Shown here piece after piece: positions 41,389 through 52,294 of a stretch of 64,000 bases of DNA. Every line of letters starts with the position of its first letter. Within the stretch, counting starts at the first letter, position 1. The DNA is taken from assembly GCA_000827265.1 (NCBI GenBank), contig KN834757.1, positions 534,537 through 598,536 on the forward strand, written 5' to 3'. Position numbers and translations under genes: made by a program. The notes under the pieces are model-generated. The model had not been told where the DNA came from and searched no databases. It saw nothing but the letters and a program-made list of their open reading frames with translations. This DNA comes from Collybiopsis luxurians FD-317 M1. Its lineage: Eukaryota; Basidiomycota; Agaricomycetes; Agaricales; Omphalotaceae.

Positions 41389-41513
41389 AGCTCGGACTCG
41401 CATTACGACTATGACTTTTCTTTTTTGCAACTTGTATATGTATAGGCTATATTTGGGACTAGTTCGGGGCAGAGTATTCTTGTGTGTACATATTATATAT
41501 TGACAGCCACAAT

Positions 41514-42571
41514 CAAGAGGTGTCTGATATTCAGATCGGGGATACGGTATGTTGGCGAAGGGCCATGGTCCAGAAGATTCTATGATGGCCATGAGCTGAA
41601 AAAAAGCCGAACAGCTCGGCCTGATCTGGTTCCCTTCCCGATGTAGCGGCACAACCGATGTGCAACGCTCGCAATATGGATAGAAATACTTGAGCAATAT
41701 GAGCTAGGAATTAACAGTATTTACAAATAGTCATCTGCTAAGAGAACAGGGAATCAGAGGTAACAGTACTACTGGTTCTAGTCGCGACAGTAAATGATCT
41801 AGGTATCTGAAATCGCGGAACATGTGAGGAGCAGAACAGTTCTTGCCCCAATAGTGAGATCATGCATGAAAGGGAGCGAGTCGTGACCGTAGATGCGCGT
41901 TCAGTAGCTGTCACAAAGTTGTATCCTGGATTGCTGGTTGAGTGTTCAGCATGGATTCCGAAAGGATAAGTGGAAAATGGCGAGCCCAATTTCCAGTCAA
42001 AAGTTGGACCAGGGCACAGTCTCGCGATGGGAGCAGATGCTGGAAGGGGGAAGGGGATGGTTTAGGTCTAGACGAATGAGAATCTATGCAAATCAGCTCT
42101 TGAGTCTCATTCAAAACTTGATCGGATACTCACTTGCGTATTCCTTGCATTTCTTATTCAGATGTCTTTCGAGTTGTGTAAATGTCTTCTTATTAGAGCC
42201 GTGATTCATGGGACTTGCACAGTAGGGGCACTTAACATAGCGATGCCCTTCGGATGTCCATTCAACAAGATTAGAGGAAGCAGGTGTTGCAAGAAGTTCA
42301 AGATCATAATTATCGACATTGCTGGGACTATGGACATTATACACAGGATTAGCGTTGCATGTTGAAGTAATGAGCGATGGGTATTACAGGCACGTCGAAA
42401 GACACCCGCTGGCATCGATGTGAAAGTGAAAATTGAAAGCGTTGATTGAGTGTATCCTGCCGCGAGAAGCTGCCGATGTTGCCGATAGGCCCTCTCTGGA
42501 CTCCTTCCTTAAACGGGGGGATGGATCCCCGTGAGAATCGTATCCCCGATCCGAATCTCAGACACCTCTTG
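41514..42571 (-). mobile_element. hAT-like DNA transposon derivative, 1,058 bp
   Basis: Ends are imperfect terminal inverted repeats of about 33 bp: CAAGAGGTGTCTGATATTCA at 41514 and, reverse-complemented, CAAGAGGTGTCTGAGATTCG ending at 42571, both continuing GATCGGGGATACG. Flanks are identical 8-bp target-site duplications GCCACAAT (41506-41513 and 42572-42579), the length typical of hAT elements. The spacer after copy 3 (44981-45000) shows the unoccupied site, GACAGCCAGAATGG. Too short for a full transposase; only a zinc-finger coding piece remains, so it is probably non-autonomous. Confidence 0.88.
42111..42404 (-). pseudogene. BED-like zinc-finger fragment inside the hAT element
   Basis: Minus-strand frame from about 42404 to 42111 encodes VEWTSEGHRYVKCPYCASPM and then TFTQLERHLNKKCKEYA. 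The CxxC...HxxxxC spacing resembles a BED or C2HC finger found at the N-terminus of hAT transposases. A consensus donor (GCAA/GTGAGT) follows CKEYA, but no downstream catalytic exon is present. No in-frame ATG was found, so the upstream exon is unclear or lost. Confidence 0.55.
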
Positions 42572-42579
42572 GCCACAAT

Positions 42580-43034
42580 GGACTTTTAAAGTGAACGAAC
42601 GTGTCGCGATGCATCAAAGCGTGTTTCCGCAAAAGAGAAATGGGCTGTACTCTTTGCGATAGCATCTCGATACAGTCTAGTGTGAACTTGCTCGAATTAA
42701 TCTTGTCCTCGGTGCTAAATCCGCACAATTCTCTAGGCTGCGGGCAATGGAGGTATGTCGTATAATCTGGAGAACCCTTCCTGCTGCGTACGTGCTAAGA
42801 CAGCGTTGACGCGTTGACGCGTCAATCACACAATCTTAATCCCCCCAGAGGGGTGGATAGATGAGAGTTGAAAGAGGCGCCAACATTAAGAAGAACGGGG
42901 TCTGAGTTGCGTGGAGCGTACATTGACTGTTGATGAGATAGAAAAGAGAGGTAAACAAATCAGTGGAGAACTTGCCGGGTTGATTAGGCTATTTTGCGAT
43001 TAGAAAGCTGAACACTTGTTTCTTCCAGCCTTCG
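42580..43034. repeat. Duplicated spacer before copy 3
   Basis: Continues the array unit interrupted by the hAT element. It shares GAACGAACGTGTCGCGA, ATCAAAGCG, TTTCCGCAAA and GGTGCTAAATCCGCA with the fragment at 44981-45215. It also shares TCACACAATCTTAATC and GTGGATAGATGAGAGTTG with the spacer before copy 2. It holds the copy-3 promoter. Confidence 0.78.
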
Positions 43035-44869
43035 ATGGTCCTACTGTACGCCCTTGCTCGCCCCATACTTTCCAGCGGAACGTCGCCTTTCGGACTAAAC
43101 TCCGTTACTACTGAGGATGTGCCCTGCAACGACATCACTCGCTGTCGAACACTATTCGGCATTCTCTCCAGTTCCTTTAGCGTAATTTTTATTTGTGTCT
43201 GGGTTGCGATTCATCCCAATGTTCCCGCTGTAAAGCGGTCTTCATATCGGGTGTTATTTGATAAACTCAGTATTACATTCGTGGCTCTCCTGGCTCCGGA
43301 GCTCATAGTCTCTTGGGCAGTGCGGCAGTGGATAGTTGCTCGGAGAATTTTGAAGAAATACAGAAGTCAGTTTTGCTTTAGTACTTACATACTCTTCGAG
43401 AATTGATATCAACCCCAATGCAGAATATGGTTGGACAAAAACACATGCTTACCTTGCTCTCATGGGGGGGTTTGCACTTTATGACAAGGATGGCTTCGTC
43501 TTTCACCTTTGGGATCCAGAATTCAATAAATTTGAGGAAGATGAGTGATCATCGTACAAGGAACAACATGGTCAGTATTTGATGAAGGTGAAGGAGGAAT
43601 GGAAGTCATTTTCTGCATTGGTGCGCTAATCATTTTCTAAATTGGCTTCATTTGAATGACTTTGAAGATACATAGCCTTTCTGGGCTTTTGATCAGAAGA
43701 ACCCTCAACCAGACTCATCGAGTACACATTCTGATCTCGGCGGAGAACAAGATTCTTCCAGTCCGGAAGCATCTGACCCCTCTGCCGAAGACACCAGCGA
43801 GCAACTCGAGATGAGACCTTCTACTGCTGGGTCGAATAGTTCAGATGAAATGGGAGGGCTATCGCACTCCCCGAATGCTCAGGCAGAACCGCGGCCTCAA
43901 AATATTGAAGACTTCGAATGTTTACTGGAGCTTTTTGCAGCCAATGGGTTTATAACTATCACGGAGGATGAAATAAAGGATAACCTGAACCACAGCGACT
44001 GGGTAACAAAAGTTATTGCAGTCGTCCAGACAGGGTGGTTTGTTTTGCAATGTGCCGCTCGTGCTGAAGAAAGAAAAGCAATAACCGAGCTTGAAATTCT
44101 AACTTTGGCCTTCGCCTTGCTCAACTTTGCGACATACTTGCTGTGGTGGAACAAACCGCAAGGTGTTCGTCACCCTATCCGTGTTTACTGGCCTGTCGCA
44201 GCGAGATCAAAGGAGGAGCTTTCTCAAAAAGATGTGAACCGTGATTGGATGCCCGATTGGATGCTAAAATTGATCCCTGAATGGGGCCTTCCTTGGGAGC
44301 TTTCTTGGCTCTCGAAATCTCGATCGGGCAGTATCGTTGCCTGGATCATCGATGTCTTCTATTGCCTAATTGTCCTTGGTGTATTCGGCTCGTATGCCGT
44401 CCTCGCATACTTGGTTCTGGATCTACCATTCATTGCTCTGTTAGGCGAGAGCATTACCGATGACGTCGACGATAGTCTTTTCAAACCTAGCGCGGGAGTC
44501 AGTCTCTCTGGGACTTTTATTGTCCCATGTACTGCGTCCATCTTTGGTAGCATTCATTTACTTGCCTGGTCTTTCTCTTTCCATACACCTCTCGAACGCC
44601 TTTTGTGGCGGATATTTGCACTTGCAATGACGGTTCTACCAATTCTGATGATTGTTTTTGTTATTGTTTTTGCTATTATTTTTGCAGGTTTTGCAAACCA
44701 TACAGATTATGCGGAGATGATTGGTTTCACTATTTTCATCATCTTTTTCTTCGCGTATGCGGCTTGTAGAATCGGACTCGTCGTTCTGGCGTTGATGGAA
44801 TTGCGGAATCTTCCTGATACTGCATACCAAGCTGTGCAATGGTTACAATTCATCCCGCATATAGGATGA
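43035..44869 (+). pseudogene. Array membrane protein, copy 3 (nonsense codon in exon 2)
   Basis: ATG 43035 (MVLLYALARPILSSGTSPFG). Exon 1 is open to KKYR. Exon 2 reads YGWTKTHAYLALMGGFALYD and then hits TGA at 43546-43548, where copy 2 has TGG (ending KEVAW there). The remainder is open from about 43710 to 44869: DFECLLELFAANGFITITED, GWFVLQCAARAEERKAITEL, HLLAWSFSFHTPLERLLWRI and the intact C-terminus AVQWLQFIPHIG. A product restarted at 43811 (352 aa) is possible. A silent rescue by an intron over the stop seems unlikely because no GT/AG pair spares the conserved flank. Confidence 0.75.
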
Positions 44870-44980
44870 AGCTCGGACTCGCATTACGACTATGACTTTT
44901 CTTTTTGCAACTTGTATATGTATAGTCTATTTTTGAGACTAGTTCGGAGCAGAGTATTGTTGTGTGTACATATTATACAT

Positions 44981-45215
44981 TGACAGCCAGAATGGATTTT
45001 AATTCGAACGAACGTGTCGCGACGCGTCAAAGCGCGTTTCCGCAAAGGAGAAACGGGGTGTACTCTTTGCGGTAGCATCTCGACGCGGTCTGGTGCGGAC
45101 TCGCTCGGAAATTCCGGAATGAACCTTGTCCCGGTTGCCCTCGGTGCTAAATCCGCAAAATTCTATTGGCTGCGGGCAATGACGGAGAGTATGTCATGTG
45201 ATCTGGAGAACCCTT
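44981..45215. repeat. Truncated array unit to the right of copy 3
   Basis: A fourth, partial copy of the array spacer starting at GACAGCCAGAATGG and ending abruptly after GATCTGGAGAACCCTTC, just before an A5T5 tract. It is the most CpG-rich version in the window (for example GTCGCGACGCGTCAAAGCGC) and is the best proxy for the ancestral sequence. It ends about 110 bp before the cytochrome c ATG. Confidence 0.78.
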
Positions 45216-45323
45216 CAAAAATTTTTGAGCTGGCGCCTCTTTTCTCTTCATTACACCATTACTCTGTAACGAGTTCATACCCTTTACCTTTGTATAATTT
45301 CCTTCTTCTTCTTACTCTAGAAA

Positions 45324-45879
45324 ATGGGTTTTACTGCTGGTTGGCGTTGTTTCGCGGTTCTTTGGTTCAAGTAGTTCTGACGAACTTGCTTTTTTGTAGG
45401 TGACTCTGAGAAAGGTGCCAGTCTTTTCAAAACTCGGTGTGCACAGTGCCATACTGTTGCTGCGGGTGAGCCCAACAAAGTTGGACCTAACCTCCATGGG
45501 TATGTCTTTGAGGTGCATTGTACAACCATCCTTTACTTATATTGTCTCGCCTAACAGTCTCTTTGGCCGTAAAACCGGGTCCGTTGAGGGTTACTCATAC
45601 ACCGCTGCCAACGTGAACAAGGGTGTCACCTGGGGGGATGACACGCTTTTCGAGTACCTTGAGAACCCCAAGAAGGTGTGTTGCCCGGATAGCATGAGCT
45701 GGCCGCTTTCGCTCATACTTCTTTCACTAGTACATCCCTGGAACTAAAATGGCGTTCGCTGGCTTGAAGAAGGAAAAGGACAGGAATGACCTTATCACCT
45801 GGTTAAAGGAATCAGTATGTGACTTAAGCGTGTATCAGTGTTGCCCGGAGGACTAACTGGTGCTTTACAGACCGCATGA
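45324..45879 (+). CDS. CYC1: Cytochrome c
   Basis: Soluble electron carrier of the mitochondrial intermembrane space, between complexes III and IV. Five exons: a 16-nt first exon 45324-45339 (MGFTA plus one base), then from 45400 [20 protein letters not shown] to NLHG, then [20 protein letters not shown] to LENPKK, then [20 protein letters not shown] to LKES, then TA and stop (45877-45879). Heme attachment CAQCH and the axial Met in GTKMAF are present. All donors are GT (GTTGGC, GTATGT, GTGTGT, GTATGT). About 106 residues, normal length. The exons are too short for a plain ORF scan. The truncated array repeat ends about 110 bp upstream, so the promoter is short or overlaps it. Confidence 0.95.
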
Positions 45880-46229
45880 GCGGAGTGTTCCTTACTTCGT
45901 ATACATATCTATACAGTTTATGTGGTCTCGTCGCTTGGATTTTTTTAGGTTACTCTATACGGTCTATTCACTTAATGCCGACTATATAATAGACCACCGA
46001 CATAGACTGTTCTTGCACATTGTACACCCTCCGGTACATTGCTTCTCCCCACTCAACGCAATAGACACGATATCTTTATTACCTCATTGACAAGTAGTGA
46101 TGACGATTAAGCTCCAGTCTTGTTTAGACACGCAAATGTCATTTCTTCTGTGGTCAGTTCGTGCGTCAACAATGACAGCTCAGAGATTCAAAAGGTTTCT
46201 TTGACATCAACATCTACGTATCTGATATG
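45880..46229. other. Convergent spacer, cytochrome c / amidohydrolase
   Basis: About 350 bp between two stops; holds both 3' UTRs. AT-rich, no feature recognised. Confidence 0.5.
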
Positions 46230-47237
46230 CTAGAGGTTTGCTTTCTTTACTTTGTTTTCATCCATCAAACCTAGCCTCTTCTTGATTCGAGGGAACAACT
46301 GTAATGCGTTTTGTCCAATTTCCTCAATTTGCTCTTTGGTCAACCCATCAAAAGACAGTAAACAGTGTCGATTTGCCTCCGCAGTACTCTCCGTTGTGCA
46401 AGGAACGCCGCAATCGCTGCCGTATATAATATGCTTGTGTCCAACTAATCCTAGCCCAGGCTGCAACGTCGATTTGCTGGCAGTATTCCCAGCCGTGTCC
46501 AAATATAGTCTGCGTAATTGCTCCTCCATCTCGTCCTTGGTAATGCCATTCGGATTCGGAACCCAAGCCTCATTTCCCAACGCCAACAACCTCCCCGACA
46601 GTGCCGGAAGTGCCCCGCCACAATGCGCCAAACACAGTTTGACATTTGGATATCGACGAAAGTGACCAGTGTACAGCAGATCAACTGCGACGCGTGCGGT
46701 TTCGAATGCGACTTCAATTAGGGGTGAGGGTCGACCAAGGCTTGCGGGTGCGTATGCGTAGGGATGGCAGAATATACTTTCGCCTCGCCTGTCTAGTTCT
46801 GCCCATACGACATCGAGGGCGGGGGAAGACAGCAGAGCGGAGCCTTTATACGCGGCAGTAACCGCGAACCCATCCGCCTTGACTCCATTAATCCCATCCC
46901 CATCCAAACATCTCGAAATCTCCTCCAAACACGCCTGCGGATCGTCCGTCGGCAGTGCAGCCAAGAACCCGAATCTGTTAGGATACCTCGCGACGACGCT
47001 CGCCGCGTAGTCGTTGCTCGCTTTGAGCGCGTCGAGGGTGATGGGGATGTTGGATAGCATTTGCATGGATATCCCTGCGCGGTCCATGTACGCTAGTGTG
47101 GATTCTGGGTCCCAGATGAGCTGGGAGGGGGAGGGGACCATGAAGGATTCAGCGCGCATGGATTTCCAGCGGGAGAGGGCTTCCGATTCGGTCATTGGGG
47201 GGTAAAAGTGTGCGTGGATGTCGATCCATGGACCCAT
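46230..47237 (-). CDS. Amidohydrolase-2 family decarboxylase-like enzyme
   Basis: Metal-dependent TIM-barrel protein of the ACMSD / resorcylate-decarboxylase group, which usually removes CO2 from aromatic or semialdehyde acids. Start at 47237 (MGPWIDIHAHFYPPMTESEA) puts the metal-binding HxH (His8, His10) right at the N-terminus as in the family; an in-frame ATG at 47330 would add 31 basic residues. Further ligands and motifs: ESIFCHPYAYAP, KLCLAHCGGALPALSGRL and IIYGSDCGVPCT with the catalytic Asp. Single exon, 335 aa. The substrate cannot be told. A deleted paralogue lies at 52448-52880. Confidence 0.88.
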   Translation of the reverse strand: MGPWIDIHAHFYPPMTESEALSRWKSMRAESFMVPSPSQLIWDPESTLAYMDRAGISMQMLSNIPITLDALKASNDYAASVVARYPNRFGFLAALPTDDPQACLEEISRCLDGDGINGVKADGFAVTAAYKGSALLSSPALDVVWAELDRRGESIFCHPYAYAPASLGRPSPLIEVAFETARVAVDLLYTGHFRRYPNVKLCLAHCGGALPALSGRLLALGNEAWVPNPNGITKDEMEEQLRRLYLDTAGNTASKSTLQPGLGLVGHKHIIYGSDCGVPCTTESTAEANRHCLLSFDGLTKEQIEEIGQNALQLFPRIKKRLGLMDENKVKKANL

Positions 47238-47330
47238 GATTGGGATGAAGTTGGTGTGAGAAAGTGGAATTTGGAGGGGAGTGGTGGGTCTTCTTTTTAT
47301 ACAGTTGGGGAGCTCCGTGAGTGCAGACAT

Positions 47331-47853
47331 TGATTCTGGAAAGGGGTAGCTTATTCTTAGCCTAGTGGATAGATGGTGATCGTGTTCGTTCTAGATTTCC
47401 TCAGCAGATGGTTAGATGCGAAGCTATACCCGCGTATGTAAGTAAAGTCTCAGGGCCTTACCATCGTTGGCCATCCTGTAAACTGACTCTGGACTATCGT
47501 GAAGGTCGTACTGAGGTCCTCGTGAATAGTAGGCATTGACTCAAAAACGGGCCTCCTTAGCATTGAATTCGAACAGAGCGATGATCTGCGAGTTGGCATA
47601 GTTTGCCAGAGCAAGACGAACAGGGATGCTCACTGCAAACCGCGGTACATTAGCTCAAGACAACATACAATACAGGCTGTGATGGTTGGGTGCCATGTGG
47701 GTGAGCAGGCAGAGGCGCACATACTTACTCTATAGTGCAGTGTATTAAGTATGTAGTAATGTATTATACAGCTAGGATGGGGGGAACGTTTGTTAAAGTA
47801 AGATACAGTCAGACGATACATGACACATGCATGCCATAGAGAAAATAGCAAGG
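47331..47853. other. Amidohydrolase upstream region with repeat R1
   Basis: About 520 bp between the amidohydrolase 5' end and the transporter 3' end. Repeat R1 occupies 47431-47585; the rest holds the amidohydrolase promoter and the transporter 3' UTR. Confidence 0.5.
47431..47585. repeat. Dispersed ~150-bp repeat, copy R1
   Basis: Runs from GCGTATGTAAGT to CGAACAGAGCGATGAT. Shared blocks with R2 and R3 include GGGCCTTACCATCGTTGG, ACTGAGGTCCTCGTGAATAG and TTGAATTCGAACAGAGCGAT. It lies directly upstream of the intact amidohydrolase. Confidence 0.85.
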
Positions 47854-49961
47854 TCAAGTGTTGCGATCCTGGGCCACTGGACTCGAATGACTGTTTCGTT
47901 CGTCCTCTAGCTGAGTTGGTAGACCCGGACCTGACCGTGGAAGCTCTGATGATCCCGTCGCCTCGTTCAAAATTTCAAGCTCGGAAAATGATTCTTCGGA
48001 TGCACCGGCAGCCCGTAGCTCGTTGGGGCTAGATGGCAACTCCACGAGGAGCAGTAGGAGAAAACAGACGGCACAGACGAAAGCATAGCCGAGAATGAGC
48101 ATCTGAGAGGCCACCTGGTATTTAAAGGACTTCAGGATACCTAGAGGTATACCGATGATGACAAATCTACCTGAACTTGAGCATGCGACGCGTTGAACGG
48201 GATAAGAACTGGATACGCACCCGCCAGTTGTTGTGATGAGAGGAAGTATTCCGAACAACTTCCCTACCTCCGTTCCGCCTTTACTTGTGTACACCTCTAA
48301 GAAGAGGCTATAAATCAGTGGGGACAAACCAGTCGTGAGAAGTCCAAAGAGAATGATGGAAGGAGAGCGGAAAACAGAGGGCAGCAGTAATTGCGCGAGT
48401 AAAATGATAAATGACGTAGCCATCAAGCCCCGGGCGGCAGAGAGGTCGAAGGATGGTACACGCAGAGGTTTTGGCTCGAAGCGTGCGGCTACTGAAGAAG
48501 AATCTGGAATTAGCTCGAAACTCGGAGTTTCAGTTTCGGAGGGGGAAGTGGGCAACTGTATAGCGGGTTTGGGCCGAGGTCGTAAGGCGAAAAGAATAAC
48601 TGACGCTCGGGATCAGCGAGGTAAAGATACTAGAAGAAGTCCACATACTGGGAAATACAACAATGAGGAATACTGCACGAATGAAACCAAGGAAGTCAGA
48701 CCACGACTTCGTCTGAGGAACAATTAGCTGTAGTCCTTGCATCATGATGATGCGACCAAGAAGAGTTTTGCTTACTATCAGTGTTAGAAGCTTGGCCCTG
48801 CTGTACAAGGAGAGAAAGAGCACGTCTGACACCATGAGCGTTATGGCGAGCAGCAATAGCGCTCAATCCTTGCGCGCTCTCCGTCTCGTTGGGTTCTCAG
48901 TACTTATAATTCGGGGTGGAATGAGCATTTTCAGCGCTCCATAAAAATTAAAAGGGGTCTTTAGAAATAAAGCCGGATCTGCGTCTGCTCGCGTATCCGC
49001 CCAGACATTCGCATACCTTCGATTGGATGTCCGCATCTGGGTGGGCAATAGCGACTCGGGGATGATAAATAGTAGCCCGAGCAAGAAGACAACGCGCACA
49101 GCTCCAGCAAGGTAAAAGACGGCCATATTATATGACACCCATGAAGGCATGAGCTCTCCTACTGCTATTCCGGCTAGCGAAAGGCCCAAGAAGTGAGAGT
49201 AGATGCGCGAATTGGAGGATTTGAGTGCACATGAGCTCTCGATCTACGTGATGAACATGAACTGGACAATCACCGTGAGGCAAAGCTACAACAGTCAGCT
49301 AAGTATGCGTAGATGACCGCAATAGAGATCATGGGCCCTAATCAGCGGTCATCGGCAAGTAAAATCGGGAAAATGTCATTACATACCACCGAAAATCCCT
49401 TCCAATAATGCAGAAATTATAACCGCAGGGAGAACAAATTGGGGAACCCAGTGAGCAACGACCAAGAGCAAATCGGTTATAACAAAGCAGCACACATTGA
49501 GACGCAGAACGACGACCCGTCCTCGCCTGTCGGAAAACTGGGAAAAAAACTAAGGCTCGGGTGTACTGCTACAAGCAATAAACTCTACATACCGAGCCCC
49601 ACCATACCACCGTGAAGCTACTCAAGATGATGACGAGAACTAGACAGCCTGGCACATGGTTCATCAAGTGGACAGTATACATATGTAGGTTATGCGACTT
49701 ACACTTGGTGATGACGAGACTGGCATTGTCACTAACGACCCTTTGCAAGATATGAAGCTTAAACATCTGCATCACTGCATTTGCGGCTGTCACGAAAGAG
49801 GCTGAGCCCATAAACCTATACTATCTAAACTTCTTTCCGTTCATACTAGTGAGATGCACAACTCACCACCAAGGCGATGGGCGCTTCCACCAGGGTTTCT
49901 GTGCCTGCTTCCTGCGTTCAAATTCAAGTTCAAGCTCGTCATGAAGAGGCTGAGATTCCAT
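47854..49961 (-). CDS. Major facilitator superfamily transporter
   Basis: Multi-exon membrane transporter. The proposed start 49961 (MESQPLHDELELEFERRKQA, then QKPWWKRPSPWW) matches an N-terminal signature of a mushroom MFS clade. The cytosolic loop motif FSDRRGRVVVLRLN is MFS motif A, followed by hydrophobic helices (FVLPAVIISALLEGIFGG, FYLAGAVRVVFLLGLLFIIP). A central loop contains PESLLPTQMRTSNRR. Later helices include TSFIILLAQLLLP, LFGLLTTGLSPLIYSLFLEV and MLILGYAFVCAVCFLLLLLV. The tail is acidic and ends SSPVAQDRNT. Exon joints between 48560 and 49870 were not all resolved, so a frameshift cannot be excluded. Substrate unknown. Confidence 0.75.
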
Positions 49962-50055
49962 TAAACGATTATCCAGAACGGGAATAAGAGTGCCAACGTG
50001 TGGACTCGGCACTCCGGAGGGACCTACGAGGGAATAAGTACGACTAGCATGACGA

Positions 50056-52131
50056 TTAACACAGTGCAGAGCGACCTTGAATAGGACCCGATAACGTTAG
50101 GCGGGTAGTAAACGGTTCTAGCGACGCTTGAACTTCTAGGATGCTTGCGCGCGCTACTGGAAGCGAGATCCAGCACTTTTGTAACAGACCCCATACAGTG
50201 TCTTCTGTGAGACGCTCTGGACGTGGCAGTCTGCATTTCCTGTCTACAACATGGCGAGGGAGCAAGCGATCTGGAATATCTGTGAACGGAACTTCGCCGC
50301 TGAACACCTAAACCAATGAGAGCCCAGTCAAGTTAGGCATGATAAAAGGCTGGAATGTGGTTACCTCCCAGATTGTCATAGCCAGACTGTATATGTCGGA
50401 GGCTTTTGAAGGCTTCATGCCATCCAGGCACTCGGGAGCCATCCATCGCAGAGTACCGATCTGGGCTGCACGGGTCGAAGGTGTTGTAGACTGCATTGAC
50501 CGGCTCCTAATACCGTCGATAACAGACGACAGTCCGAAATCCGTCACTAAGGCGTGATGCTTATCGTCGACAAGGATGTTTACCTGCCAATAAGGTGTAA
50601 GGTCAGACTTACATGCGCGCTACTGACGGAAAAAAATTTCTTACGCCTTTCAAGTCGGCATGTATAATATTCTTCCCGTGCAGGTATGTCATCCCGGCAA
50701 CAATATCGTAGACCTGTTTACAATAAATTTTGCTTCATCTTTATCTAGAGTAAGCGTACCATATCTAGTCGATTTGCGTCGGGGTTCTCAATAAGATAAT
50801 GAGAGAGATTGCCAAAACGGCAATACTGCATCACCAGGAAGGGCTACATACAATACAACGGATGTCAGATCGGGCAACACCAATGTGGATCTACCTACGA
50901 CTGTTGCTTCTAAGCATGCCCCGTATAGGCTCAGGATGTTGGGATGGTGAAGTCTCGACCTTTAATATGGAGATGAAGTCCTGACCGCTACGTGATAATA
51001 GAAGGGCATACCAGAGCTGTACCTCTCTGTACATCATCTGTTCAAAGCTGAGCGTTCGTCTTGCGAGCAGACGTACATGAACACACCTTCCTATCCTCCT
51101 CAGACAGAGACCGCGCATCGTCGACGTGCATCTGTTTCACGGCAACACGCTAAGAGTGAGTTAGTATTGCATGAACAGTTACGTTGGCCTTGAATACGCA
51201 CCGCTCCCTTCCATTGACCATGATATACGCATCCAAATGAGCCTTGGCCTATTACGTGTGTGGAATCAAAGTCAACTTCAAGACTGGATATAATCCAGTC
51301 CTGTGAGATGAGCGAGCGATGTGGACCGCGTCCTTTCGATAACCGCTTCAGGACAACACTTGCGTTACGTAGAAACTTAGCTTCCGGTGTCTGCTCAGCG
51401 CACGCTCCTGCACGCACTGGTAATGCAAATAATGGGAGCTTGAGACTGATGTAGAAGACTACGAGAGGGCGCCACGCACCTTGAGCACAGCCACCAAAAG
51501 CTCTTCCACTCGTGCGCCTCGCTCCTGAAGGAACCCCAGGATGCGATGATCATTCGCAGACAAATCCCCCAGCTTCGCCTCGAGTTCCTTCTGATCCTGC
51601 TCGCGAGCCTGCTGTAACTCTAGCTGAAGTTGATCGTGACTGAGATGAGCAACAAACTACGATAGCATGAGGTATGTTAACAGCGACCGGAGACTGGAGA
51701 CACGCACGTCAAAGAGAGCAAATGCGTCGGTGATTTTGTTTTCGACTTTGGCAAGGTCAGCATCGATCTTGTCTTGGTTGACCATACACCAAAGGAAGCC
51801 TTTGCGCTTCAACCGTCCCGTAACCCCTTTAAGAGCCTCGCATGCCCTACTTGGGAGGATTAATACCGTCACAAGAGGTGTATAGTTTGTACCGCACCCT
51901 TCCAAGTCGCTAATACCCCGCTGAATTCCCGGCGACAGCTCACCCTTCGACTCCGCGTCGATAACATATTCACTCAGCTTCACGACGAGGTCGCGGATAG
52001 GTGCTGATCCGTTTCCTCCGTATATCGACGTCACCGTAAAGGTCGTACGCAAATTTTAATGCTGACCACGCAGCGCTTAAGATACCTGGTATTGTGACGG
52101 TGATACCGGTGACTACAGCGATTTCCGCCAT
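50056..52131 (-). CDS. TKL kinase with MLKL-NTD-like four-helix N-terminus
   Basis: ATG 52131 (MAEIAVVTGITVTIP) joins across a ~70-nt intron to GNGSAPIRDLVVKLSEYVID. The first ~200 residues are helical (IDADLAKVENKITDAFALFD, LQLELQQAREQDQKELEAKL), resembling the MLKL_NTD/adaptor bundle common before agaricomycete kinases. The kinase domain has VIGQGSFGCVYHGQWKGA, VAVKQMHVDDARSLSEEDRK, REVQLWYAL, MTYLHGKNIIHADLKGVNIL, VTDFGLSSV, IGTLRWMAPE and DIYSLAMTIWEV, so it looks active. It ends near LSGPIQGRSALC (50056). About nine introns. The spacer to the transporter start at 49961 is under 100 bp. Confidence 0.85.
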
Positions 52132-52294
52132 GTCTGTCAACGATATTGGGGTCGAGCCTCAAAGGAAGATGGTATTACAAAACACTCCCGGAAGGAGGCA
52201 GCTATTGCCTTATGAACGGTGGATTGAATGCAGTGCTGCTGATGCTCCAACAGGCGCTAGGAGTCGTAGTCACCACTCAGCAGACTACCCTAGA
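52132..52294. other. Kinase 5' spacer
   Basis: About 160 bp between the kinase start and repeat R2; must contain the kinase promoter. Confidence 0.4.
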
